Origin: Craterostigma plantagineum | Taxonomy: Eukaryota > Streptophyta > Magnoliopsida > Lamiales > Linderniaceae | NCBI GenBank assembly: GCA_027422505.1 | Contig: JAPQWV010000012.1 | Location: 22,666,001 to 22,730,000, forward strand | Direction: 5' to 3' | DNA length: 64,000 nucleotides | Part shown: one piece after another, positions 24,237-36,760 of the stretch | Position numbering within the stretch: position 1 is the stretch's first letter | How the letters are laid out: the number at the start of each line of letters is the position of its first letter | The notes under the pieces: model-generated | Database searches by the model: none | What the model saw: only the letters and a program-made list of their open reading frames with translations | What the model was told of the DNA's origin: nothing | Position numbers and translations under genes: made by a program

Positions 24237-24530
24237 CGGTCAACTCGGTCAAGACGGAAAGGACTAAAGTTGATTAACGGTTAAAAACTGATGGACTTAT
24301 ACTGATGACGTGTATTTCTGAGGGACTAAAATCTATATAGGGTCATAAGTGAGGGACCAAAATTGCAATTACCCAAAATAGTGCATAAATTTGGAGCCAA
24401 TATTAATTATTTATCGAAAATATTATTTAGCACTTTTTTTAAAAGATTATTTTCTAAGCCTTGTTTTGTGGGATTTTATTGCTAAAACCGAGAATTCTCT
24501 GTTTGGGCGATTTTGGGACGTTCATTCTTA

Positions 24531-24851
24531 GGGTAACCACAATGGTGGTTTATATGTGTGTCATGTGCTTATTTGGCACTTTATATGACACACCACCATT
24601 GTGCATGTGTCATGAACATGACACTGTGTCATATTTATGACACTGTGTTATAGGAATATTATAGTATTATGGAGGAGAGAGAATGATGGAGAAAAAAAAA
24701 GAAATTATTTATTTATAGTTGTGGGTCCGTGTTATAGTAGTGTTATTATTGTGGAAAAAGTAGAATAAAAGTGTTATACAATAAAATATAGGAAAATATA
24801 GTGAAAAGCTGATGTGGTAGTATTATGAGTGTGTTATTGTTGTGGACACCC
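24531..24851. mobile_element. Tourist/Harbinger-like MITE with TTA target duplication
   Basis: Left end GGGTAACCACAATGG; reverse complement of the right end GGGTGTCCACAACAAT; flanked by TTA on both sides (24528-24530 and 24852-24854). The 321 bp interior has no coding capacity and contains TGACAC/GTGTCA palindromes near 24570-24650. It lies about 310 bp beyond the stop codon of the minus-strand UPL5-like gene. Confidence 0.8.
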
Positions 24852-25164
24852 TTACTGTTGATAATAACAAACAGCTGCCGAGAAAGACGATTCCCCAAGT
24901 GTTTGTACCTAAGGCTTGATAAGCAAGCAACTCATTACCTACAGCGCACGATATGAATAGTTATTGCAGGAGAGACCATGATACTATTCACAAACATAAA
25001 CACATCCAAGCAAAATAAATAACTGTACATTGCAATCAAACCTCCCCATATGAACAGTTGACAGAACAGAAAAGAAACAAGAAAAAAGGGCCTAATATGG
25101 TCACAATCTTGATCCAAAAAAAAAAAAAAACTTCACCACCAGAAATTTCAACGGTCTTGTTTCT

Positions 25165-28100
25165 TCAGTACTCGCCGAAGCTGCACCCAACGTGCTCTTG
25201 CGTGATGATATGCAATCGTTCCCTCATATGAGAAGATGACGGATATGAAAAAAGGTTCAGTCGGTAAAAACACGTGTTCGAAGAGGGTAAGCATTTGGAG
25301 TCCTGAGAGGATTTATATATGTGGAGCTTAGACGCCAAACCCTTGAAGCCTTCCACGGGTAAATATTTTAGCGAGGCCCAAAAGAAAAGGAGAGTCTTTT
25401 TCTGCTCACAAGTCATACCCTCCACAATCTGCAAAAAGAAAAAAAAAAACCCAATAATTTCAGTATATTACAAGCGGAAATACAAGCAGAAAACATCAAT
25501 ATTCAGAAATCAAATAATGCCACTTAGGAAGAAGAAAAAGTTGCATTACTTACAATGAGAGAGGTAAGTCATTCGATGTTTCACAGATACAAGAATTATA
25601 TGCATGTCCAGGGGAATGAATGATAGGGATATGGAAAGCTTAGCTCATTTAGCAATGAACGTGCTTCAGAAATTCATAGTTAAAGTATTTACAGATCCGC
25701 CTCATTGTAGCCCCATTTCAAAGAAAGAAGCAAGAATAGCACAGAAAATCCACAGTACCACAAGAACAAGGCAACCTGTATAATACACATACCTCCCAAA
25801 ACCAAGAGATCTGATCATCTGCCTGTTCGAATCCCCGATACTGCGTATGAGCTTTCCAATCATCCACACAAATCGGTTTGTCACTTCCACAGAGCATCAT
25901 GTCAAGATCTCCTGCATTCAACCACTGAAAGAAGGAATATTGGAGATGTCTCGAGCCCGAAATACCAGCAAATCCTTCGGCAAACTTTGCTACTTGTTTA
26001 GCTATAGACACGACAAACAGATGCCTGATGAGAGCAGCGATGTAATCCTTCCTATTCGTACTGTTCACAGCTATGCACTTTCCATTTGGACAGAGCTCGA
26101 CGACCTTCCTCTTACCCAGCTCCTCAACCTCGTGAACGAAGGTTAGCCCTAATGCATCTTGATCGACCGCCTGGGGATCCATCTTAAGAATCTTCTTGCA
26201 GCTGCTGTACAAGTAGGGATCTGCGTCCCTTATGTCCTCTAGTGTGATGTCGTTGCCAGCCAATTTGTTGAAGAAGACACGATCAAGCGCTATACCGACT
26301 TGTATGTTGTGCATCAGTGCTAAGGCGATCAACCTCCCGGAGAAGTTTAAGTATTCGAGGTGTAAAGGGTCGACCTTTGATGCTGCAAAGTTGGACCATA
26401 TAAGACCAAAAAATGGTAATAATCACATTTATTGGGTCATGTGTTGTAGTACGCAGAGGGTCACAACTCAATGGTAGATTAAATTTTCCAGTGGAGAAGG
26501 CGAGACAGAGGAAGCTGCATGTGAATCTTAGTGCAGTCCAAGGTTCCTTGGCATATCATATTCAGGAACAACCTAGTTTCTTTTCATGGTTTATGAAATT
26601 CTGTTTCAAGGAATTACAGAGTATGTATTCATAGCAAGGCGAACCATGATAACTGAGACAACAACTAAATTTGTGTTTTCACCAGCGCCTTTCACAGTTT
26701 AATTGGTTAGAAAACTCGAAGCAGGTATATTTCAGTAACAGCAAAACACGACGTAATAAACAGGCAAACAGCAAGATTGATGCTCATCTAACTTTATCTG
26801 CTATCAAGATCGAATTTAATAGACGTAAAAAGTGGACAACAAACCAGGACTAGGGTAGAATCTCCTTCGATCAGTTGGGCAAGCCACGAAAAGCGCGTTT
26901 TGAGGATTAAAAATGGCTTGGCAGACCAACAAGAACCATTCCCTCAGGACACCTTGCCCAGTGGCCTCCTCGTTCTTGAACTCCATGAACAAACCACTGC
27001 GCAGCGATTCTGGTTCTGCATTTCCAACGTACTCGAACGACTCGGACAGCAAGTGGGATCGGTCGATAAGCATCTCATGGTACTCCGCAAACTGTTCTTT
27101 CATATCTGGGAGCATCATCATTGCCAGATGGCGCCTCGCCTCGAAACTTATCGCCTCCTTGAATTGAAGGATCCACATATTATCGTCGCCCCTCTTCGCA
27201 TGACTAACAACAAGATAGCTCAACGCACTACTCCTCCTCTTCATGACGCCTCCAAACAACTTAGCACCGTTGTAATAAAGTTTTAAGGTTTCGTAAAGCT
27301 CCTTCAAGATATAAAGATACTGATCCGACTTGAAGGCACTGGCCCACTTGTCCAGCTCCGACTTCAGCTCCACATGCTCCTGAATCTTCTTCATACAAAC
27401 GTCCATCTGGCGCAACAAATTCCATAAAAGTTCGTATAGCATCTGAGCCGTGCCCGAGCCTTGACCTTGTTCGAGTACTTGGCCACTCGTAGATGTCATC
27501 GGCCTCTTCTCCCCCACATGTCGACGTTTGGAGCGGGAACTTTGACCGTTGCAGGATTGAGTAGGTGGCTCGGGATGGCCAACGAGACGCTTGAGGAGAG
27601 CTTCTTCTTCCGGCGTCCGGTTGGGAAGTCCAGATAGCCGGGCTACTAAAATGTCGAAAAGCTCGCTGATGGGCATGGCGTAAGGGTCGACGAGTGTAGG
27701 TGGTTTGACCAGTTTGTCGTGAGACGGTATCCTAACGGGTCCAAGCCAACTCCTTTGAATCTCGTTCCTAAGAGGCACCAAGAACGTTGCTAGATCCTTC
27801 ACATCTTCCATTCTCGTAAGGAGAATAGGCAGACCGAGAGATAGCTTAGCTGCCAACTCGCTAACGAATGGGAATATCTCTTCAACTCTTTTCTGATTCT
27901 CAATATTACACTTTAAGTCCATGCACTCGCGGAACATGGCTCCCAAGTTGCTACGGCAGAAACCGTACAGGGAATCGTCCGAACTTATCCCACGAGCCCT
28001 CAACGAGCTACAAAATTCCAAGACTACCTCAACGAACGAGCAGTGATTCTGCCGGGCACCTTGATCCTACCCATCCTAATGAAATCACGGATCGCCTCAT

Positions 28101-28764
28101 CAGCCATATCTCTGTTATGACTAACAGGCGACATGTAAAGCATCACCAAAGCAGCAGCTGCCGAAGAGTCGCAAAATACTTTCAAATGCCCCGAACCTCG
28201 ACAAGTCGGGTTGAAATCCCCGTCCAGCATCATTGATAAGTACTCCTCGAGCATCGATTTAACGCGTCCGTCCCTCGGGCCCTCATCATCAGTGTTGAAT
28301 GAGTGAGCCGCGTCGGATATTGCGGTTGTGGTGTTGTTTAGGTCTAAGACGAGTGCAACGACGTCGTTCATCAGCTGCCAAGCCCTTGGGTACCCAGTGC
28401 TACGCATCCTCCCTATAAAATGCAAGGTGGCGTCGTCTTCCACGCCGCACTCGCCCAGGGTTCTCTCCGCCTGAAGCTGCCTGCCTCTGTATATCACTCC
28501 CTGGAAGGCCAGGCAAACGTTGGAGGTGGACTCAAGATTATCGTAGATCGACTGCACCGTCCCGGAGGGGCACGCGCGGACGACAAAGGTCTCGCCGAAC
28601 ACCGTGCGGACGAAGAATTGGAGGCGCGTGGGCTCCTGGATGGTTCCCTGGGAGACGGGGATAGGGGTGTTTTCGTCTTTTCGCATCCTGGTCGCCGGGA
28701 GAAGGTCATCGCTTCGCTCGTCGAGCTTGCGTCTGTTGATCGGAGGCGGTGATGGCGTCAGCAT
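25165..28764 (-). CDS. UPL5: UPL5-like HECT E3 ubiquitin ligase, frameshifted in exon 1
   Basis: Three coding exons on the minus strand: 28764-26845, 26382-25793 and 25428-25165. Joined, they would give about 924 residues if one base were restored. A ubiquitin-like domain (about residues 48-125, with FQGVIYRGRQLQAERTLGEC) is followed by a mid region ending in a C-terminal HECT domain: LEYLNFSGRLIALALMH, TLEDIRDADPYLYSSC, SWFWE and the catalytic cysteine in SNTCFYRL near the C-terminus. This layout matches Arabidopsis UPL5, an E3 linked to leaf senescence through WRKY53. The reading frame breaks between 28066 and 28027, where the gene is one base short, and translation would stop at 28024 before the HECT domain. 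Everything else, including splice sites, is intact, so this is a sequencing or assembly error or a very young mutation. The start at 28764 is the first in-frame ATG after an upstream stop. Confidence 0.9.
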
Positions 28765-29058
28765 CGTAGGTTTCCACGGCGAAAAAAGAACCCTAAGCAA
28801 CCATCGTCATCGTCGTCGTCCAGCCCAAGCCGTGGTTTTCTAATTGCTTTCGTCAACGTTTGCTTAAACGAGGAAGAAATTGACTTGAATGTAATTCTCA
28901 GGTAACCTTTGCCTTCTGTCTTTTTCTACTGGCGGAGAGGAGAGACAAAGAGAGGACAGTGGGACTGTGGCGAGTCGGCCATCTCCAATCATTCCTCTAT
29001 ATATATAGAACTGAAACAATACACTTTTTCCAGATCTACAGTTTAAACATTGTCCATC
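28765..29058 (-). promoter_or_regulatory. 5' flank of the UPL5-like gene
   Basis: The stretch between the UPL5-like ATG and the SINE insertion contains CGATGACGATG repeats near 28801-28822 and a TATATATA run near 29003. Core promoter elements could not be assigned confidently. The SINE at 29075 now sits about 310 bp upstream of the start codon and may lie within the promoter. Confidence 0.35.
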
Positions 29059-29074
29059 AAACTCCAATCATTTC

Positions 29075-29274
29075 GCCGATGAGCCCTTAGCTCTACTGGT
29101 TGAGGGGGAGGTGCCTGGAGTCATGTTGGGGGAGGTCCTGGGTTCGAACCTCCACCCTGTGACATTTCTCCAGGCCTGCCCACATGGGCCCAGACATGTG
29201 CGATTGAACTGGTCGGCCCGTTTAGCAGGTAGTGGGTCGGCCCCGGGGTTTCACCATCGGCTTTCCCCGGTTAC

Positions 29275-29329
<55 letters not shown>
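29075..29329 (+). mobile_element. tRNA-derived SINE with about 50 nt A tail
   Basis: The body carries a pol III box A (TAGCTCTACTGGT, about 29088-29100) and box B (GGTTCGAACC, 29141-29150) at tRNA-like spacing, followed by a tRNA-unrelated region and an uninterrupted A run from 29276 to about 29329. It is flanked by a direct repeat: CTCCAATCATTTC occurs at 29062-29074 and 29330-29342, extended by three As, giving about 16 bp. These are the hallmarks of a LINE-mobilised SINE. The long pure A tail and perfect target duplication suggest recent insertion. Confidence 0.9.
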
Positions 29330-29332
<3 letters not shown>

Positions 29333-29342
29333 CAATCATTTC

Positions 29343-29806
29343 CTCTATATTTCCCTCTATATATATTATTTCTCATTCCTTAATTAAGTATATTGTTGAA
29401 AATTATTTATATAAGAAAAATATATAACAAATCTAAATTCCCAAATAAAAAATTTAAAAACAATAAGTTTTATGAAATTTAAATACCTAAATTAAAGATA
29501 AATAAATTTGATTATTTATGAGAAAAAAATATTTTAATAGTAACTTTATATAAAGTAAGATTAGTTTACTTTAAAGTTGAATAAATTTATCATATATTTT
29601 TTAAACAATGCTCTCTTTCTTTAGAATTTTTTTAAAGTTTTTTTATTTTAATTATGGCAATTAATAATAAAGTATATTTTTGCATTTAGTAATATTAAAT
29701 TTAACAATTACATATAGGTGAAAAAAATGGTTTAGTTTCTAATTTAAATATATAATACTACATTTTTTTAATAAATAATAAGGAAAAAACTAACTAAATA
29801 AACAAC
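29343..29806. other. AT-rich spacer, nothing recognised
   Basis: Very AT-rich sequence between the SINE and the MULE at 29807. No open frame, RNA gene or bounded repeat was recognised. Confidence 0.6.
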
Positions 29807-30615
29807 GAGGAATGAACACTTAAATACCCATTGCTATAAAATAAAAACGTCTCAGTACCTTGTCAGTAAAATGTTATATATAGGTACTCATCTGAAATCT
29901 TTTTTAGTAATAGGTACCTTTATGACAAATTTGCCCCATATAGGTATTGTTTATTACACTTTAACCAAGGTTTTAATTTAAATAAGAAATAATAAAGACA
30001 GCCATCGAATAAACCAAACCCTACCCAAACAAACGACAGAAAAAGGCAACCATGTCATTTTCGTCTGTCGATTTTGGCTCCTAACCGAAGGTTTAAGAAA
30101 GGATCCTCGCAAAAACAGCAATTGTCGCAATATTTAGAGCATTTCTTTCTTCCGAACGAGGTATTACAGTCCATAATCGAAGGTATTTTTTTTTTACTTT
30201 TGTTCTAATTTTTCAGTCGCATTTTTTCTTACTCCTCAGGGTTTAGGTTTCGATTTCGTTGTCCATTGCTGTTTCCAGTAGATTTCGATTAGGTTTAGGT
30301 CTTTTCTTTTGGAGATTTTCTGGAAGTTAGGGGATGGGTGTTTGGAATTGTGGGCATTTTGATGTTTGAAAACGGTGGGTTTCGAGTAGGAGATCGATTA
30401 TGATTTGATTAGGTTGTGAAATTGGCTTTGTTTGGTACGATATGAGCTTGTTCAGTTGGTAATGTATATCATTTATTAGTAGTCTCTCTCTAGGTTTTTT
30501 GGTACTCTCTTCTTGGTTTCGTTGATACTCCCTGTTTAGGTTTATTGGTACACTCTGCTAGGTCTATTGATACTCTATGCATGAATAAACTGGTACTGTA
30601 TTTTTATTTTTATGT

Positions 30616-30837
30616 TTGTTTCTACAGATATGGCATCGAAGACAAAGAAAAAGACTCAGCAGAACGGATGTGAGCTTTCTTCTAGGTGTGCATGCGGCCT
30701 TGTCGATGGAAATGTACTTCGTCGACACACCAGAGTTCCAGATCTACCAGAAAGAAGTCGACATCGATATTTATCGTGCTTCCATAACTGCCCACATTTT
30801 ACGTGACAAGCATAGCTGTATGCCTGACTTGTTTTAG
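30616..30837 (+). pseudogene. Ulp1-like (C48) protease C-terminal remnant in MULE
   Basis: A 73-residue frame includes GVHAALSMEMYFVD, EFQIYQKEVDIDIYRAS and HILRD. It parallels the remnant at 35720-35980, where the catalytic DCG is still visible; here the cysteine region is lost (LLGVH in place of DCGVH). Preceded by an intron-like T-rich stretch. Non-functional. Confidence 0.5.
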
Positions 30838-32399
30838 TGACTGATAGAATTGTTGTGTTTTGTTGACCTCACACGTGGTGTTTGTGGTGTTTGTGTTTTG
30901 AATGTTGTGGGATAGTATTTCGTATTTTAGACCAGTGTTCTGTTTTGGAAGTTAGACTAGTTTCTGTTGGCGAATGGTGTTGTCATTTGGCTGTTAGACT
31001 GGATTTATGTTTGATTTGTTCGACATTTAGTTATTTTGTTTCAATACTGTATCTAATATATGGCGTACTATATCTTGGAAACTTGTAGTACCCAACAAAG
31101 TCTTAATACAATACCACATGAGATAGGTATTACGAACCATAACTACTCGTTATGAGTTCCATAATAAGGCAACTTATAGTATGCAACAAAATATAGTTTA
31201 TGAGAAATAGGGTACCTTCACACTTATATAAGGCGTATTATTGGAAATCTACTTAAGGTATCTTATAAAGAGTAGTTAACGTATCATAATAAGGCAACTT
31301 ATAGTATGCCACAAAATATGGTTTATGAGAAATACGGTACCTTCACACGTATATAAGGCGTATCATTAAACTTCTATTCAAGGTATCTTCTAAAGAGTAG
31401 TTAACGTATCTTATAACACATGGTTGTTGTATCATTTGTAAACTCGTAAATAATTTGATATATTGAACAAATTTTGTTTTGGATGACGTAGTATTATAAT
31501 GCACACTAATAATAAATGTATGATAAATAATACTAACTAAAGTTGAATGCACATTTGTATTTGACCAAATTTCCAAACTATGTACTAAGATGTTCATGCT
31601 AGTTTCATTATCTTTGTATGAAACTTGGGGTTTGAATGGGTTATTCTATGCGCTTTAAGGTTTAAGGCACCAATTTTGACACCAATTATGTGTAAACTAT
31701 TGTAAGATAGTTTTCAATAAAAAATTAAGGCGAGTGGTGACGAAAAAAGCCTGTACGTCGTACCCACGGAAACTAGTTAACGTACTTATATTAGTATTTG
31801 GACGTACCATTTAATATGTTACTGTATCATTTATAAGTTGTGTACAGTACTTCGAACATGTCAGAAATTTCAATGTACTTATATTAGTATTTTCCAATGT
31901 CTGACATATCACAAACTTCGAAATGTCAGAAATTTCAGTCTTCTAGTGTCAGAAAATTCAGTCTCCTATTGTCATAAACTCCAACATGTCAGAACTCTTT
32001 TCCATGGTTGACATTTTTCATAATGATATTATTGGCAGTACTATTTATATCTGGTTATAGTATCTTATCATCGTATTTGAAGTAACTAATCTTGGTATAA
32101 TGCAGTGCCAATTTTAGCTATGTTGACGTACCATATCATAAGTAGACTATCAGCATCATACATCCATCAGTAACTAAAATAAACCTGTAATGAACATCAT
32201 TCCATAATTATGCAAGCAAAAAACTATACATCGTACCAAAAATAATGCTGAAGAAGCAACAAAATTCTAGTTCAAAAATAAGTAATAACCTACTGCAAAA
32301 ATATGCCATAACCATAAAAAAGAGTAACAAAATATATGCCCATATTGACAGCAAAACCAAAAGAAGATCGGCAAAATATATGCAAAATATGGACATGTA

Positions 32400-33161
32400 C
32401 CCTATGTGACACGGCTTCCCTACACGTACGCCGATTATGCCCATATTTTCCACATATTTTGCACTTGTTAGATCTTTTGTCAACCTGAGAAGGAAACCTT
32501 AGCGTCTTTCGGCGACCGGGACGAACACGAATATCCGGATCACGAATAAAATCTCCATCAACGCTTTGAGCATAAACATATGCCCAACATCAGAATTTTC
32601 TTTCAGAGATGAGTATAAACCTTCAAACGGAACTTGATACTTTATTGAGTCACGTCGCGAATCAATATCTGGCCATCCTCGTTGGAAGCATATGTAAATA
32701 TCAATAAGCGTTGTCGCTTCATTTATCAACAATAAGAACGTATTCTTCTTGTATTCACAGAATGCAAACAACGTTCCCCTACCTACCGCACTTGTAGATA
32801 ACATAGCTTTAGACAATAGGATCCTGTTACAAATAGTACGACAAATAGTTATAAATGGTACGTCATATAAACTATCTAGGTACAAATAAACAGGTGGCGT
32901 GGTACGTAATATATATGTAAATAGATACAACATAATATATTTGTACCAAATGTCAATAAAATTGGGACGCCAACAAATTAACGTCATTACAATCAAGTGC
33001 TTACTTCCCCACTTACAACTCGACCCCCAAAGTAAGCTACAATAGTGGAAATGAGGAAAAATCACTTTTACAGAGAAGAAACGAGCTCGACTAAGCATTT
33101 CGCCGTATATTCTCACAGACTCCTTGTAGTTCCATGTTCTACTAGCCGGAGTCGGCTCCAA
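32400..33161 (-). pseudogene. MULE transposase C-terminal remnant with CCHC knuckle
   Basis: On the minus strand, a long frame (33161-32499) ends shortly before a shifted frame encoding the knuckle CKICGKYGHNRRTC at about 32458-32417, preceded by a basic RPGRRKTLR stretch. This basic-plus-CCHC ending is typical of MuDR-type transposases. Upstream, WGSSCKW matches a motif in the other two MULE copies. The DDE core was not recognised. Confidence 0.55.
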
Positions 33162-33571
33162 CTCAGTCTCAACACGTACAGCTCGAATAACCGAATATAA
33201 ATAAAATCAAAAACTCACATGGACTGTAACGCAGCTACATCTTACCTGGAGGGGTAATGACGGAGCTTCCCGACACCGACAATGGATGAGAACCGACGAT
33301 GCCAATCGCCGGCACCGGCAAGGGATGAGAACGGCCGGTGACAATTGCTGAATTTTTTTGTGTCGCGCGCAATTTTCTGTGAAAGAAAAGAGTAGAAAAA
33401 TCGATTGTTAAAGATGAAAGGAGGGTAATATGGTACTTTCATTGAATAGGGTATCAATGTGTTGAATTTTTTTCCCATTAGGTACTTGTATATAAAGTGT
33501 ACCTGACAAGGTACTGATCCGTTTTCTTTCTTCCCCTTTAGGTATTTAAGTTCAAAAACCTCCATAAACAA

Positions 33572-34124
33572 ATAAGGAAAAAAGAACCCGCAATGTTATG
33601 CAGGGGTATAATTTTAGTTAAGATCAGGGTATAATTGTAATTTTATTCTTCCACCAATTTCCAATCCTTCCATCGTCTTCTTCGTTGAGCTGCCATAGAG
33701 TAAAATACAAAAGTCATTTTACTCCCCATGTTCGCAGTCAAAGGGATCACTGACTTAAAAAATGACATTATAATAATATGAATCTATAGTAAACAAAATA
33801 AAAAAGAAAAGGAAAAATATTTAGCGTGTGAACAGTGTCCCGCCACCCATTGCGGGGCACTGTAGCTTCGTCCATTAATAGCGTGGGATTTACAGTGCCG
33901 TTGGAGGTTGTTCAACACCATATATGGAGTTTAACGCTAAATATAGAGGGCCATTGGAGATGCTCTTATTATTCCTATTTATTGTTAGAATTACAATAAG
34001 AGAAGAGAAGAGACTTCTGAGCAAGCGAAGCAAATAGAACGCACTCTCATTATTCAATATTGGTGATTTGAGGATCGTGATGAATTCGAATATCATATAG
34101 GCAAATCTACACATAAATCTCCAT
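33572..34124. other. Intergenic with a probable MITE end
   Basis: No coding sequence. Around 33835-33975 the sequence CATTGGAGATGCTC resembles the end of a Harbinger- or hAT-type MITE (reverse complement GAGCATCTCCAATG), but the matching opposite terminus was not found. The rest is unremarkable AT-rich sequence. Confidence 0.4.
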
Positions 34125-34337
34125 TCCCAAAATATCCATCTACTAACTCCCTCATTCCAATTAATTTATCATCAAACTCCCCATTTCAAAGCTATCTAAT
34201 ACCAACATAATGGACAATTTTAGCATCATAAGACAACGATATTACCAAAAAACCTGTGAACACCCACACCCTCTCTTTCACGTTCAAAATTATAGTGAAC
34301 GGTCGAGTAAGACAGAGGATAGAACGAGGCTGAGAAG

Positions 34338-35017
34338 TAGGGGTGAGCAAAACCGGATATCCAGTTTTTTGGAATCCGAAATTCGGATATCCGAATTTTC
34401 GAATATCGAAAAATGGTATCCGTATCCGCTCCGGTTTTAATCGGATATCCGATTTATTCGGATACAGGATATCCGCATCCGGTTTTTAAATTTATTTTTC
34501 TTATATTTTTTATTATTTTCTTTTGAAAATCATATTGTTATTTCTTATCACAATAAAAAAATATATTGTTAATATAAGAATTTCTACACATAGTAATTCA
34601 CATAATATGTAAATTTATGATTCAAAATTACATAATAAATAATAAACACAATACCACAAATTCGCATTAATTTTTTTAACTTGCATCTCGATGTTTTTAT
34701 GTTTTTTATCACAATTCTCTAACAAAGTTTTTTGCAATAATAAAATAATATAAATTTAAAAATTCTACTTAATGTTTTTCTTTTCCTTTTTGGACCTTCA
34801 TTTTTCTTTTTGGACTATTTTTCATATATTATTTTAAATATAAAACCGGATACCGGATATCCGGATTTTAGACAAACCACTATCCATATCCGATCCGATT
34901 TAGTTTAAAATAAATCGGGATATCCGATCCGGTTTTTAAACCGGATATTCGTTTTTCCGGTTTTGAAAACCGGATACCGGATCGGAATCCGGTTTTCGGA
35001 TATTTTTGCCACCCCTA
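34338..35017. mobile_element. hAT-like MITE rich in CCGGATATCC words
   Basis: Left end TAGGGGTGAGCAAAACCGG; reverse complement of the right end TAGGGGTGGCAAAAATATCC. The flanking 8 bp are CTGAGAAG (34330-34337) and CTGAGAAC (35018-35025), a near-perfect hAT-type duplication. Both ends are full of GGATATCC/CCGGAT palindromic words that pair with each other, while the centre is AT-rich. No coding capacity. Confidence 0.8.
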
Positions 35018-35719
35018 CTGAGAACGATGGAACGAGGCAGAGAGCGGACAGAGAATGAGACGAGATAGAGAGAGCAAGTTTCGACTGTAAGTTCCTTTTT
35101 TTCATTTTTTGATTTTTTTGTCATTTGCGGTTAATGTCGAGCTTAGGGCTTCGATATGTGCATTTCTTTAAGGATTCCATGTCGGACAATGTTAATTTCT
35201 TTGATTAGTGCTTGAATTTGGGGTTTAGTGCTAAAATTAGAGTTTTATTTTTCGTGGGTGGTTAATCTGTTGTGGTATCTTTCAAATTAGGATTTCGAGA
35301 CAGAGAACGAGCGAACATGCAAGCTTTCATTTTCCAACACCTCTGTTGTTGAACGAGAGAGAGCGAGCAAATTTCAACTGTAAGTTTCTTTTTTTTTTTG
35401 CATTTGGGGTTAATGTAGAGCTTATGGCTTCGATATGTGCATTTTTTCGACTGAAATTAGAGTTTTATTTTTCGTTGTTCGATTTGGGTACGAGGCTTGG
35501 TTGGTTTTTTGGTACTATAAATTTCAATGCTGTCATTGAGTCTGTTTCTGGGTATATTATGTATACTAGTGCCATTTGAGTTTGTTGTGGTACTGCAAAC
35601 GTAATTTAATTGTTTGTTGTCTTGATACCGTATTAATTGAATTTGGTACTGTTTGTTCATATTTTTTGGTAATGTAGTACATAAATTTCAATGCTGTCAT
35701 TGAGGCTCATTATTTATTT

Positions 35720-35980
35720 ATGTACACGAGGGACAAGAATCTGGAGGGCGTGGATTGCGGCGTACATGTTGCAATGTCCACGGATAAATACATCGTCGGA
35801 CTTACAGATCGTGGAAGGTATCTTGACGATATCGAAGTCGAAGCATATCGTTGCTCCATGGCTTCCACAATATTTAGTGATCCTATTGGTTTTATGTTCC
35901 ACATGTTTGATGATATTATCTATGTTCTTAAGATTTTAGACTTGAGACTGATATGTTGTTCTGAGGTTGAGGTTATGTGA
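35720..35980 (+). pseudogene. Ulp1-like (C48) protease C-terminal remnant
   Basis: An 86-residue frame begins MYTRDKNLEGVDCGVHVAM. DCG is the expected position of the catalytic cysteine in Ulp1/SENP-type proteases, and the tail IEVEAYRCSMASTIFSD aligns with the tail of the remnant at 30616-30837. The catalytic His and Asp region is not present. It is a piece of the protease module carried by the surrounding MULE, not a cellular gene. Confidence 0.55.
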
Positions 35981-36063
35981 ACCTGTTCTTTGACATTTTA
36001 TGTTTCTGAGGTTGAGGTTCTGCTTGAGACTTGTTTACGCACCAATTATTTTGATATATATGT

Positions 36064-36760
36064 AGTACCAATTTTTATATATATATAGTACCAATGCATA
36101 GATGTCCGTGGTACCATATCATAAGCTAGTGTAGTACGATGAGTAGGTTACTTGTAGTATCCTTTCCGTACCACGTTTTAATTATCGAAAATACGTAGAT
36201 TATTGCGCAAAGAAGGCATGAGAACTTCCAAAACACGGCACATAACAAAATTAAACACACGGCCAGATAAATATAAACACTAACTTTCAATCGACCATTA
36301 AATCTTGACTATGTTGTAAGATGTTCTTTACTAGTATCGTAATAAGTAGAAAGATACTTGGGTTTTCAACGTCAGAATCCCCAATTCTAAATATTAACCC
36401 ACCAATATTGATACCAAATCATCAGTAAAGTATTTATAACAATTGTAACAGTCACGGACCAAAAATAATTCGGACGGCGTCGAAAAATTCCTACCAAATT
36501 TGCAGTACCAATATATGTATGTTTGTAGTACCTATATATAGATGTTCGTGGTACCATACCGTAAGCTAGTGTCGTACCATACGTAGGTTACTTGTAGTAT
36601 CTTTTACGTACCATGTGTTTAACTACGGCAACTCCTATCCTAAATTGTTGTACCTAATATACATATATTTGTAGTACTCATATATAGATGTTCGTGGTAC
36701 CATAGCGTAAGCTAGTGTGTACCATGCGTAAGTTATTTATAATATCTTTTTCGTACCACA
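36064..36760 (+). repeat. Three GTACC-rich tandem-like units in the MULE
   Basis: Units at about 36064-36190, 36500-36625 and 36643-36760 share GTAGTACC...TATAGATGTTCGTGGTACCAT...TAAGCTAGTGT...GTAGTATC...CGTACCA. The second and third are adjacent, and the first is separated by about 310 bp. The same unit occurs once in the fragment at 22434-22550. Confidence 0.75.

Larger units (their letters stand above)
29807..33563. mobile_element. Mutator-like element (MULE) with Ulp1 and transposase remnants
   Basis: Ends share TTAAATACC and TCAGTACCTTGTCAG in inverted orientation (left about 29820-29865, right about 33475-33550). The element is flanked by ATAAACAA on both sides (29798-29805 and 33564-33571), with a ninth base that differs, close to the 9 bp duplication of MULEs. 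Inside are a plus-strand Ulp1-like protease tail near 30640-30800 and minus-strand transposase-like frames from 33161 to about 32400 ending in a CCHC knuckle. Convergent Ulp1 and transposase modules recall the Ulp1-carrying MULEs known in plants. Stops and frameshifts make it non-autonomous. Confidence 0.75.

Noticed and set aside
25702..25890. Minus-strand frame with a hydrophobic end near the UPL5 exon 2 border
   Set aside because: It is read-through into the intron in a shifted frame; the spliced exon ends at 25793.
28420..28752. 110-codon plus-strand frame opposite UPL5 exon 1
   Set aside because: It is an antisense shadow of the ubiquitin-like domain coding sequence.
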